Part shown: positions 1 to 7,010 of the stretch, piece after piece
Layout: every line of letters starts with the position of its first letter
How positions within the stretch are numbered: position 1 is the stretch's first letter
NCBI GenBank assembly: GCA_024762915.1
Contig: JANTGL010000140.1
Coordinates: forward strand, 1-7,024
Origin: Bacteroidales bacterium
GTDB lineage: Bacteria > Bacteroidota > Bacteroidia > Bacteroidales > JAADGE01
Direction: 5' to 3'
Length of the DNA: 7,024 bases
The notes under the pieces: generated by a model
What the model saw: the letters and a program-made list of their open reading frames with translations, nothing else
Database searches by the model: none
Told to the model about the DNA's origin: nothing
Position numbers and translations under genes: made by a program

Positions 1-1674
1 GTTGATATTACCAACTTTGTTCTTCACGAAACGGGGCAGCCTTTGCATGCTTTCGATGCTGATATGATCGCAGGTAATAAGGTTGTTGTCAAAAAACTTC
101 CCAAAGGGACCAAATTTGTTACTCTTGATGAGGTTGAGAGAGAACTTACTGAAAATGACCTTATGATTTGCGATTCGGAAAAGCCAATGTGCATAGGTGG
201 TGTTTTCGGTGGTTTTGATTCAGGTGTTACAGATGACACAACGAGTATATTCCTCGAAAGCGCCTGGTTCGATCCGGTCCATATTCGCAAAACATCTAAA
301 CATCACGATCTGCAAACCGATGCATCTTTCAGGTTTGAACGTGGTATTGATCCTGAAATGGTAATTTACGCATTGAAAAGAGCTGCTTTGCTGATTAAAG
401 AGATTGCAGGCGGAACAATTTCCTCCGAAATTAAGGATGTTTATTCCACACCGTTTAAGAAAACCGAAGTTGATGTTTTGTGGAAGAATATTGACAGGCT
501 TATCGGTAAAAGTCTCGGAAAAGATGTCACCAAAAACATTTTAAATTCATTGGAATTTGAAATTTTAAAAGAGACGGAAGAGGGAATGATATTATCTGTT
601 CCTTCCTACAGAATTGATGTTACACGAGAGGCCGATGTAATTGAAGAGATACTCAGAATATACGGTTATAATAATATTGAGATACCTGTGCGGCAAACAT
701 CGGCAGTTGTTCATACTAAGAAGCCTGATGCTGAAAAAGTCAAAAACACGGTTGCTGCATTTTTGAGCGATAACAATTTTAGCGAGATCATGAATAACTC
801 GCTTACCAAAGCGGCTTACTATGAAGAGTGTAAGGATTTTAACGAAAAACAAAGTGTTGAAATACTTAATCCGTTGAGCCGCGATTTGAATGTTTTACGG
901 CAGTCATTGCTGTTTGGAGGTCTTGAGGTTGTATCGTATAACCTAAATAGAAAAAATAATAACCAAAAGCTTTATGAATTTGGTAAAGTATATTCAAAGA
1001 ATACCGGAAAAGAAACAGACAAACCTGTAACTGAAAAATATAATGAGATAAACAACCTTGCCCTGTTTGTTACAGGGAAAAAAGAAAACGAAAGCTGGTA
1101 CACACCTGAAAAGGATATTGATTTTACCTTTATAAAAGCGATGTCGCAAAATCTTCTGAGACGTATCGGAATACCTTTTTACAAATTTGAATACGTAGCA
1201 AGCGAAAAAGAGTATTTTAAATACGGGCTTGATGTATCCTTTAATAAAAAACAGGTTTTTGAAATAGGAAAAATATCTCCCTCTTTGTTAGAGAAATTTG
1301 ACATTAAGCAGGATGTGTTTTTTGCAACTTTTAATTGGGACTACGTTTTTGAATTGATAAAAAAAGTGAAAGTTCAATACACTCCTATCTCAAAATTTCC
1401 TGTAGTGAGGCGCGATCTGGCACTGCTGCTCGACAAATCAATACCTTTTGCCGAAGTTGAAAAGCTTGCTTTTGATACAGAGCGCAAACTTTTGAAGGCT
1501 GTGAACCTGTTTGATGTTTATGAGGGGAAAAATATTCCGGAAGGCAAAAAATCGTACGCTGTCAGCTTTATTTTACAGGATAATGACAAAACTCTTACCG
1601 ACAAGGTGATTGATAAGGTAATGAAAAGGATGATGAGAGTTTTTGAAGATAAATTGGGAGCAAATATAAGGTAA
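1..1674 (+). CDS. pheT: Phenylalanine--tRNA ligase beta subunit, 5'-truncated by window edge
   Basis: This is the beta chain of the cytoplasmic (alpha-beta)2 enzyme that charges tRNA-Phe. The frame is open from base 1, and the first residues, VDITNFVLHETGQPLHAFD, are the conserved start of the B3/B4 editing-domain core. About 557 residues are visible of the roughly 800 usual for the family, so the N-terminal tRNA-binding-like domain and its start codon lie upstream. In window numbering, the B3/B4 region runs to about residue 140, with HHDLQTDASFRFERGID as its signature. The B5 domain spans about 155-227 and contains PSYRIDVTREAD and EEILRIYGY. The catalytic-like core spans about 240-455. The C-terminal FDX-ACB anticodon-binding domain spans about 462-555 and contains SKFPVVRRDLALLLD and ends in KLGANIR. 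There is no frameshift or missing block. Only 35 bases with no hairpin separate it from the next gene, so read-through is plausible. Confidence 0.98.
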   Translation, partial: VDITNFVLHETGQPLHAFDADMIAGNKVVVKKLPKGTKFVTLDEVERELTENDLMICDSEKPMCIGGVFGGFDSGVTDDTTSIFLESAWFDPVHIRKTSKHHDLQTDASFRFERGIDPEMVIYALKRAALLIKEIAGGTISSEIKDVYSTPFKKTEVDVLWKNIDRLIGKSLGKDVTKNILNSLEFEILKETEEGMILSVPSYRIDVTREADVIEEILRIYGYNNIEIPVRQTSAVVHTKKPDAEKVKNTVAAFLSDNNFSEIMNNSLTKAAYYEECKDFNEKQSVEILNPLSRDLNVLRQSLLFGGLEVVSYNLNRKNNNQKLYEFGKVYSKNTGKETDKPVTEKYNEINNLALFVTGKKENESWYTPEKDIDFTFIKAMSQNLLRRIGIPFYKFEYVASEKEYFKYGLDVSFNKKQVFEIGKISPSLLEKFDIKQDVFFATFNWDYVFELIKKVKVQYTPISKFPVVRRDLALLLDKSIPFAEVEKLAFDTERKLLKAVNLFDVYEGKNIPEGKKSYAVSFILQDNDKTLTDKVIDKVMKRMMRVFEDKLGANIR

Positions 1675-1709
1675 TTGGCATATTTATTAACATAAAAAAA
1701 CATACAATT

Positions 1710-3356
1710 ATGGCAGAGAAACAAGCATTATTATCAATTACTCCGGCTGGGGAAAAATTTGTAATTCCTCAGAAAGAAGAATATAACGAGGAATACAAGC
1801 GCCTTGAGAAACTAGCTAAAAAGGCAAAAGCCGAAGGTAAAGAGGTTGTCGTGGTTATGGGTCTGGGATTTGTCGGGGTGGTTATGGCGGCAATTGTTGC
1901 CGACACCAAAGACAAGGACGGAAAATACAGCAAATTTGTTATCGGATATCAAAGGCCGAGTGTAAGGAGCTATTGGAAGATACCTTTGGTGAACAGGGGC
2001 GAGTCGCCTGTTAAAGCCGAAGACCCTGAAGTAGATGAAATAATTGAAAGAACCACCAAAGATGCAAAAACCTTTGTTGCAACCTTCAACAGCGACTGCT
2101 TAAAACTTGCTGACACTGTGGTTGTTGACGTTCAGTGCGACTATGCCAAGAAAGACCTTGGTAATATGAAAACCGGTGAAACCGATATGGCTGCTCTAGA
2201 GGCTTCTATGAAAACTATCGGAGAAAAGATACCTCCTCACGCTCTTGTTCTTATCGAAACAACAGTTGCTCCCGGAACTACAGAGTTTGTCGCCTGGCCA
2301 ATCCTTAAAAAAGCCTTTTCAAAACGCGGATTAAAGGAAACTCCGCTGTTGTCGCATAGTTTTGAGCGTGTAATGCCCGGACGGGAATATGTTTCATCAA
2401 TTCGCGACTTCTGGAGGGTTTGCTCCGGTTGTAACCTTGAAGCCAGAAATCGTGTGGAGAAATTCCTGCACGAAGTTCTGAATACGGAAAAATTCCCTCT
2501 TACGGTTATGGACCGCCCGATTGAATCGGAAACAACAAAAATCGTTGAAAATTCCTACAGAGCAACAATCCTCGCCTTTATGAACGAGTGGAGCTTGTTT
2601 GCCGAGCGTAACGGTGTTGATCTTATTAAAGTGATGAATGCAATTAAGAAACGTCCGACACACAGCAATATGATATTCCCAGGGCCGGGAATCGGTGGAT
2701 ATTGCCTGCCGAAAGACGGAGGACTCGGATATTGGGCATACCGTCATATTCTCGGTTTTGAGGATGGTGACAATGTCTTTAAAATTACTCCTACGGCAAT
2801 TGATATTAACGACACGCGCGGACTTCATGTTGCAGAGCTGACACGTGACGGATTGCGTAATATGGGTCGCTATATAGCAGGTTCCGATGTTCTGATTTGT
2901 GGTGCAAGCTACCGCCAGGATGTGGGAGATACCCGATACAGCGGAAGCGAACTCGTAGTTCGTAAACTGACTGAAATGGGTGCCGAAATGAGAGTTCACG
3001 ACCCTTATGTTGATAACTGGAATGAATTTGAGTTGCAAGACGAAGACCCTGAACACTCCTGGAAACGATTCTTTAGAAATCAGGAACATCTAAAGGACCT
3101 AAAAATCGAAAAAGATATTAAAAAAGCGATTACAGGTGTTGAAGCTCTTATTCTTGCTGTTCCACATTCAGAATATCTGAAGCTTAAACCTGCCGATATC
3201 GTAAAATGGGCCGGCGGACCAATTGCTGTTATTGATGCTTTTGGAATTCTTACAGACGATAAAATAAAAGAGTATTTCAAATTGGGTTGCGAAGTGAAAG
3301 CCCTTGGAAGAGGACATATACAAAGATTGAAAAAAGAGGTTAAGAACGGAAAATAA
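1710..3356 (+). CDS. Nucleotide-sugar dehydrogenase (UDP-glucose/GDP-mannose dehydrogenase family), long form
   Basis: Family members oxidise the C6 hydroxyl of a nucleotide sugar to a uronic acid in two NAD(P)-dependent steps in the cytoplasm, supplying capsule, O-antigen or exopolysaccharide synthesis. The N-terminal Rossmann domain has the motif MGLGFVG (residues 50-56), then NRGESP and the catalytic loop IETTVAPGTTE (E183). The central domain has SFERVMPG and KIVEN (K277, N281). The nucleophile is C332 in GIGGYCLPKD. The C-terminal domain has ICGASYRQDVGDTR and HDPYV. At 548 residues it is about 100 longer than the usual 420-450. The extra length is a charged N-terminal extension of about 45 residues and loops near residues 60-75 and 434-465. 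The usual acidic residue after the second beta strand is replaced (Q81-R82). The substrate cannot be told from sequence alone. The ATG at 1710 has no Shine-Dalgarno sequence but follows an A-rich leader. Confidence 0.94.
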   Translation: MAEKQALLSITPAGEKFVIPQKEEYNEEYKRLEKLAKKAKAEGKEVVVVMGLGFVGVVMAAIVADTKDKDGKYSKFVIGYQRPSVRSYWKIPLVNRGESPVKAEDPEVDEIIERTTKDAKTFVATFNSDCLKLADTVVVDVQCDYAKKDLGNMKTGETDMAALEASMKTIGEKIPPHALVLIETTVAPGTTEFVAWPILKKAFSKRGLKETPLLSHSFERVMPGREYVSSIRDFWRVCSGCNLEARNRVEKFLHEVLNTEKFPLTVMDRPIESETTKIVENSYRATILAFMNEWSLFAERNGVDLIKVMNAIKKRPTHSNMIFPGPGIGGYCLPKDGGLGYWAYRHILGFEDGDNVFKITPTAIDINDTRGLHVAELTRDGLRNMGRYIAGSDVLICGASYRQDVGDTRYSGSELVVRKLTEMGAEMRVHDPYVDNWNEFELQDEDPEHSWKRFFRNQEHLKDLKIEKDIKKAITGVEALILAVPHSEYLKLKPADIVKWAGGPIAVIDAFGILTDDKIKEYFKLGCEVKALGRGHIQRLKKEVKNGK

Positions 3357-3471
3357 AGAACTTACTCTTACGGCACTTTAAAGTACACTTTGGCGCTTTT
3401 TTTAGAATCCTTTAATATGAAGGTTTCGTATAAGTTTATTTGTTATTAAAATTTGTTAAAGAATTTTAGTT

Positions 3472-5052
3472 ATGAAAATACAAACCCTGATTTTTATTTG
3501 CATTTTTAGTGTATTAGTAACGTTCGGACAAACTCCGGGTACATTAGACCCTGATTACGGTTACGGAGGTATTTCGTTTGCCGATAACAATTCATGTGAT
3601 AATTTTTCTTATTCATCTGTAATTCAGGATGATTCAAAAATTGTTCTTGCCGGTTATTCAAATTTAAATAATACAATTTATCCTACATTTATGCGCTTTT
3701 TGCCCGACGGAACGCTTGATAGCAGTTTCGGGAGTAATGGTATTTCGATATTTCTTCCGGTATTAGGACATAATGAATGGATAAATAATGTTATTATTCA
3801 GCCTGATGGAAAAATAGTTGCAACGGGCTATGATAGTGACAGTGATTTTAATTCGGATATGATTGTTATGCGGCTTAATTCCGATGGAAGTCTGGATAAT
3901 ACATTCAACGGTACCGGGAAAATACAGATCAGTTTTGGGTCGTCAAATGATTCATTCGGACAATCTTTGGCACTAATGGATAATGGAAAGATAATATCAG
4001 CTGGATATACCTGGGATGTGAACAATGACCTCCAATGTGCATTTTGCAGGCTTAATGAAGACGGAACACTTGATAACAGCTTCGGAACAGGAGGACTTGT
4101 GATTATGAATCTTGCCGGTATGCAAAATTATATGAACAATGTATCTATGCAAGGTGATAAAATAGTTATTGGAGGTATTTCTTATCAAACAGGTCAGGCT
4201 TACATAACACTTAGCAGGTACAACAGCAATGGTATTCTTGATTCCGGTTTCGGGCAGAATGGATTAGTAAATATTGAAGTTGAAATGGATAATTTTTTAA
4301 TGAGTCCAAACGGAGATATGCTAATTGATGACCAAAACCGGATACTTTACGGTACTTATGTTTTGGGTATTCAAAGTACGGATTTTGCACTATTCAGATT
4401 CCAGGCTGACGGTGCTCCCGATAATTCATTCGGTGACTTCGGATTGTCGGTTGTTGATATGCTTGGTAACTCTGCAATTAATTCACTTGCAGTGCAAAAC
4501 GACGGAAAAATAATTGCAGGAGGATATATAGAAATAAACGGATTAAGAAATTTTTCACTGGTGAGGTTTCTTGAGAATGGCGACCCGGATGTATCTTTCG
4601 GAGGTACAGGTATCGTTATCACAAATCCCAGCCCGTTAAGTTCAGGTTATGACAGTAATATAACATATGTTGGTGTTCAGGCAGACGGGAAGATTATAGT
4701 TACGGGATATTCTACAAACTCATTTGGAAATATTGATTTTGTAAGTGCAAGATATTTTTCAGGACTTAATGTAGGTATCAACAGCCCGGATAATTTTGAA
4801 TTTAGTTTTGACGTGCATCCTAATCCCATAGCAGAAAAAGCTGTAATTACTTTTGATTTGAAAGAGCCGGAACGGGTAAAAGCAGAAGTTATAAACATAA
4901 CGGGTGAGTCATTATTAACTATTACTGATGAGGTATTTCACGAAGGAAGGAACAGTCTGAAGTGGGATATTAACGGATTACCCACCGGAGTTTATTTTGT
5001 GAGGCTGACAGCTGGCGATAACAGATATTTACGCAAAATCGTAAAGCAGTAG
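3472..5052 (+). CDS. Secreted Delta-60 repeat protein with T9SS type A C-terminal sorting domain
   Basis: This is a predicted exported protein of unknown function. Residues 1-20 form a signal peptide: MK, a hydrophobic stretch, then FGQ as the likely cleavage site. Seven units of the form (D/N)G-x-LD-x-SFG-x-x-G follow, with their reference glycine at residues 23, 80, 139, 198, 254, 314 and 370. The spacing is 56-60 residues, the hallmark of the Delta-60 repeat family. Between them lie strands of the form QPDGKIVATGY (for example 110-120, 342-352 and 403-413), and a beta-propeller-like fold is likely. Residues from about 441 to 526 are a type IX secretion sorting domain: FDVHPNP, then GLPTGVYFVRL and the basic end RKIVKQ. 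Such proteins cross the outer membrane through the T9SS and are anchored to the surface or released. No enzymatic motif is visible. The gene stands alone and is convergent with the tRNA gene. Adhesion or binding would be a guess. Confidence 0.93.
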   Translation: MKIQTLIFICIFSVLVTFGQTPGTLDPDYGYGGISFADNNSCDNFSYSSVIQDDSKIVLAGYSNLNNTIYPTFMRFLPDGTLDSSFGSNGISIFLPVLGHNEWINNVIIQPDGKIVATGYDSDSDFNSDMIVMRLNSDGSLDNTFNGTGKIQISFGSSNDSFGQSLALMDNGKIISAGYTWDVNNDLQCAFCRLNEDGTLDNSFGTGGLVIMNLAGMQNYMNNVSMQGDKIVIGGISYQTGQAYITLSRYNSNGILDSGFGQNGLVNIEVEMDNFLMSPNGDMLIDDQNRILYGTYVLGIQSTDFALFRFQADGAPDNSFGDFGLSVVDMLGNSAINSLAVQNDGKIIAGGYIEINGLRNFSLVRFLENGDPDVSFGGTGIVITNPSPLSSGYDSNITYVGVQADGKIIVTGYSTNSFGNIDFVSARYFSGLNVGINSPDNFEFSFDVHPNPIAEKAVITFDLKEPERVKAEVINITGESLLTITDEVFHEGRNSLKWDINGLPTGVYFVRLTAGDNRYLRKIVKQ

Positions 5053-5096
5053 TTTTAGCCTTTGGTGAAAAAGGAAAATAAATATAATACATAAAT

Positions 5097-5122
5097 AAAA
5101 AAAACCGGCACAAAACCGGCTT
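5097..5122 (-). terminator. Intrinsic terminator of the tRNA-Asn transcript
   Basis: Read on the minus strand, AAGCCGG pairs with CCGGTTT around a 7-base loop (TTTTGTG). One of the seven pairs is a G-U wobble. An unbroken run of eight T begins within the stem and runs out of it. The hairpin starts six bases after the tRNA 3' end. On the plus strand the wobble becomes an A-C mismatch and no T-run follows, so it acts for the tRNA rather than for the convergent secreted-protein gene. Confidence 0.85.
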
Positions 5123-5127
5123 AATTG

Positions 5128-5201
5128 CTCCTCTTCTTGGACTCGAACCAAGGACCCTCTGATTAACAGTCAGATGCTCTAACCAGCTGAGCTAAAGAGG
5201 A
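5128..5201 (-). tRNA. tRNA-Asn (anticodon GTT)
   Basis: On the minus strand a full 74-base cloverleaf can be folded. The acceptor stem is TCCTCTT/AAGAGGA with discriminator G. The D stem is GCTC/GAGC with loop AGCTGGTTA. The anticodon stem is TCTGA/TCAGA with loop CTGTTAA, and the anticodon GTT lies at 5167-5165. The variable loop is five bases. The T stem is CTTGG/CCAAG with loop TTCGAGT. All stems are fully paired. The 3' CCA is not encoded (the next three bases read CAA), so it must be added by the CCA-adding enzyme. The anticodon and the G discriminator both fit asparagine. The gene has its own promoter and terminator and so is a single-gene unit. Confidence 0.98.
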
Positions 5202-5240
5202 ATTTCCTTATTAAAAGAACATTATTTTTAAAAAGGAGTG

Positions 5241-5272
5241 CAAAATTACATCTTTTTTATAAATAAACAATA
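5241..5272 (-). promoter_or_regulatory. Bacteroidota-type promoter of tRNA-Asn
   Basis: On the minus strand, TATTG (-33 element, TTG at 5270-5268) is followed by exactly 19 bases and then TAATTTTG (5248-5241). The latter is a perfect match to the Bacteroidota -7 consensus TAnnTTTG. Transcription would begin near 5235, giving a leader of about 35 bases before the mature tRNA. The whole promoter lies outside the insertion sequence, whose edge is 27 bases further upstream. Confidence 0.8.
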
Positions 5273-5299
5273 CTTTTGCGAAAAAATTTTATTAAAAAA

Positions 5300-5312
5300 C
5301 CTTAAATCCGCA
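5300..5312 (+). repeat. Left terminal inverted repeat of the IS
   Basis: CCTTAAATCCGCA is the exact reverse complement of the sequence at 7011-7023. Base 14 breaks the match, although 16 of the first 18 positions agree. The outer boundary is sharp because the flanking bases are not complementary. Confidence 0.92.
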
Positions 5313-5317
5313 ACAAA

Positions 5318-5393
5318 CATTTAAAAAAGGCATTTTCTATCATGGGCTCAATATTTGAAGGAAAACATCTATAATCTACTCCTTTTTTAAATG
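5318..5393. repeat. 13-bp perfect inverted repeat just inside the left IS end
   Basis: CATTTAAAAAAGG at 5318-5330 is the exact reverse complement of CCTTTTTTAAATG at 5381-5393, with 50 bases between them. It starts five bases inside the terminal repeat. The arms are AT-rich with a run of six A, so part of the match could be compositional. A role in outward transcription control or in transposase binding is only inference. Confidence 0.55.
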
Positions 5394-5494
5394 GATTTTT
5401 CCCATGTAGCGGCATTTGTTACTTTGAACAAATTACCAATAGATTTATTTTGCGGTTTTTCTTTAGTTATTTTTTCGGAGGCAACATTTTGAGA

Positions 5495-5529
5495 TAAAAA
5501 GTATTGTTATAAACTTGTATATCAATACT
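5495..5529 (-). terminator. Intrinsic terminator of the transposase gene
   Basis: On the minus strand, AGTATTG (5529-5523) pairs with CAATACT (5506-5500). A T-T mismatch and four more A-T pairs extend the stem inward to a six-base loop. TTTTTATC follows directly. The site is about 80 bases past the transposase stop codon and would limit transcription running out of the element toward tRNA-Asn. Confidence 0.65.
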
Positions 5530-5608
5530 ATACACATATTTTACAAATTGAGGACAAGACGTATTTATCCCCGCCTTTTTAGACTGCTGGATTTATTTTT
5601 TGCGTTAT

Positions 5609-6895
5609 CTAAGTATTTACCCTCTCATAAGGCCGGTCGGTATAGAGTTTCAATATCCACCTTCGACCTTGAAAAACCCATTTGCCTGCAACGGATATAA
5701 ACCTGAATATAAAGCGTTTAAGGCGTGTTGTGGTGGTGATGTTCGTAAAAACTTTTGATATTTTCTCTAAAACAAAGTTGTAGAAATTCTTTATCATAGC
5801 CATTATGATCATAAAAGCAGCATTTTCGTTCAAAAAAGAAAAAGGAAGATGTTTCCAACCAAAATCGTTATTCATTATATCGAAAGTTTTTTCACTACTG
5901 CCTCTTTGGTTATAAAACTCAATTATCTCTTTTTCAGTACTTATATGGTCATTGGTAAGGATTGAACGATAAGTATAAGTATCTTGTGTGAAGGCATCAA
6001 TCTGTTTGCTTTTTCCTGCTTGACGCATAATAACCAAGCGGTAATTGCGGTCTTTAAAAAATTGAGTAAAAACAATGGAGACTACTTGATATTCCACATA
6101 ATTTATTTCAACGGTTTGCCAGTCTGTTATCTGTTTTATTTGTTCAAATAAATTTCCGCTTTTGTTGGCTCTGATGTAAAACAATTTGCTGTTTTTGTCA
6201 ACAACATCAATGATTTCTTTGGCATAAGAACCGGCATCCATTCGTGAACGATTAACTTTTATACCTTGTTCGGCAAGTAATTCATAAGCATTTGACAAAG
6301 TTATTTCTTGTTTAAATTTTACGTTTGCATTGCCATCGCGATTTTCGATATAAACAATTTTGTTTCCTATTGTGGCTATACCGGGAAAATATCCTTTAGT
6401 TTTTTTATAAGTGCGTTTTGCATCATATTTTTCGTTAGCAAGGATTTGATTGTCATAATCAAAATCATAATACTTGCCCGATTGCAATTGTCCGGTTAAT
6501 AATAATGATTTGATATTGAGACGGTTTAACTTGGTGTTAATGTTGAAATTATAAGAAATGCCCGAGTCGGAAACATAGTTTACATTATTCACAGCCAATT
6601 CCTTTATTCCTCTCAAAACTGTATCGGGACTTGGAACATTATTATCGGGAATCATTGTCAGGTGTTTTTTTAGATGTTCACTGTTTATATCCTCAATATG
6701 GTCACCTCCTGCAAGAAAAGTGCTGGTTAAATTGCGAATAATTTCGCTGTATTGGTAACCAACTAATTTGCTTCTTACGCCTAATTCACTGTCTATCAAT
6801 TTGTCAAGACTACTATTTTTAAAGAAATTATTTACAAAAGAAATTCCTGCAAAAGGGGTTACAGCTCCGTTTAATTTTTGTACTTTTATCGCCAT
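5609..6895 (-). CDS. IS1380-family transposase
   Basis: This is a DDE (RNase H-fold) transposase that would cut and join the 13-bp ends of its element. The ATG at 6895 gives 428 residues. An in-frame GTG at 6925 is less likely because it falls within the -7 promoter element. Candidate catalytic acids are D146 in YDFDYDNQ, D220 in SRMDAGSY and E335 in FYNQRGSSEK. The last carries the Y-(2)-R-(3)-E signature (Y328, R331, E335). The lysine often found seven residues after that glutamate is asparagine here (N342). The region after it, NNDFGWKHLPFSFLNENAA, and the C-terminal RRWILKLYTDRPY are as I would expect for Bacteroidota IS1380 transposases. The N terminus, with FAGISFVNNFF and the later GGDHIEDI, fits the family's DNA-binding part. 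The frame is uninterrupted. There is no Shine-Dalgarno sequence. Confidence 0.93.
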   Translation of the reverse strand: MAIKVQKLNGAVTPFAGISFVNNFFKNSSLDKLIDSELGVRSKLVGYQYSEIIRNLTSTFLAGGDHIEDINSEHLKKHLTMIPDNNVPSPDTVLRGIKELAVNNVNYVSDSGISYNFNINTKLNRLNIKSLLLTGQLQSGKYYDFDYDNQILANEKYDAKRTYKKTKGYFPGIATIGNKIVYIENRDGNANVKFKQEITLSNAYELLAEQGIKVNRSRMDAGSYAKEIIDVVDKNSKLFYIRANKSGNLFEQIKQITDWQTVEINYVEYQVVSIVFTQFFKDRNYRLVIMRQAGKSKQIDAFTQDTYTYRSILTNDHISTEKEIIEFYNQRGSSEKTFDIMNNDFGWKHLPFSFLNENAAFMIIMAMIKNFYNFVLEKISKVFTNITTTTRLKRFIFRFISVAGKWVFQGRRWILKLYTDRPYERVNT

Positions 6896-6924
6896 AATTT
6901 TCACATTTATTGTGTTTCGTATCA

Positions 6925-6954
6925 CTAAAATAAGTGAAAATTATTAGCTGTCAA
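6925..6954 (-). promoter_or_regulatory. Promoter of the transposase gene
   Basis: On the minus strand, TTGACA (6954-6949) is followed by TATTTTAG (6932-6925). Nineteen bases separate the TTG from the TA. The second box differs from the Bacteroidota -7 consensus TAnnTTTG at one position, and the spacing is identical to that of the tRNA-Asn promoter in this window. Transcription would start near 6919, leaving a leader of about 25 bases before the ATG at 6895. The -33 box lies inside a long palindrome. Confidence 0.65.
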
Positions 6955-6992
6955 TAACTGTGTAATTAACTTTTGCACAGTTACTTGACGGC
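6947..6992. repeat. Long imperfect palindrome over the transposase promoter
   Basis: GCTGTCAATAACTGTG (6947-6962) pairs with CACAGTTACTTGACGGC (6976-6992) around a 13-base spacer. There are 15 Watson-Crick pairs, one T-G pair and one bulged base. The innermost eight pairs are perfect. It contains the whole -33 box of the transposase promoter. It could be an operator, a subterminal transposase site, or a hairpin that forms in transcripts entering from outside. Confidence 0.75.
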
Positions 6993-7010
6993 AATTGTTA
7001 ATAACTATGC

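Larger units (their letters stand above)
5313..5608 (-). other. Non-transposase 3' segment of the IS, with a short open frame
   Basis: These 296 bases lie between the transposase stop codon and the left terminal repeat. They hold the transposase terminator (5495-5529) and a 13-bp inverted repeat (5318-5393). They also hold a short minus-strand frame from an ATG at 5415 to a TAA at 5302-5304, inside the terminal repeat. That frame would encode 37 residues beginning MPLHGKNPFKKGVDYRCF. A second open stretch ends at a TAA near 5387 and includes the residues ASEKITKEKPQNKSIGNLF. It lies just upstream, partly overlapping, in another frame. I recognise neither. No ribosome-binding site is visible, and both follow the terminator, so a decayed or non-coding stretch is at least as likely as a gene. 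Confidence 0.35.

Noticed and set aside
2397..3089. A 230-codon open frame on the minus strand
   Set aside because: It lies wholly opposite the dehydrogenase gene, whose family motifs run through this stretch. The product is rich in cysteine and low-complexity runs, with no recognisable domain.
3374..3404. Possible terminator after the dehydrogenase (T-run at about 3396-3403)
   Set aside because: The T-run is good, but the best stem before it is about six pairs with two G-U wobbles and does not reach the GC-rich bases next to the T-run. It is too weak to call.
3424..3455. Possible promoter of the Delta-60 protein gene
   Set aside because: TTTC stands in place of TTTG, and the second box is TAAAATTTG with one base too many. 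It is suggestive but fails at both elements.
5059..5074. Small hairpin CCTTTGGTGAAAAAGG after the secreted-protein gene
   Set aside because: It has only five pairs and no T-run on the plus strand, so it is not supported as a terminator.
5341..5406. CATGGG/CCCATG inverted repeat in the IS left end
   Set aside because: Six-base arms 54 bases apart are expected by chance, and the pairing would cross that of the longer 13-bp repeat.
5414..5433. ATTTGTT/AACAAAT hairpin in the IS left end
   Set aside because: It is a seven-pair AT-rich stem with no T-run and no link to a gene boundary.
5515..5700. A 61-codon plus-strand frame
   Set aside because: It overlaps the transposase 3' end and its terminator on the other strand and has no recognisable product.
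6896..6925. A ten-codon longer transposase start at GTG 6925
   Set aside because: The GTG falls in the likely -7 promoter box, so it would not be within the transcript. The ATG at 6895 is preferred.
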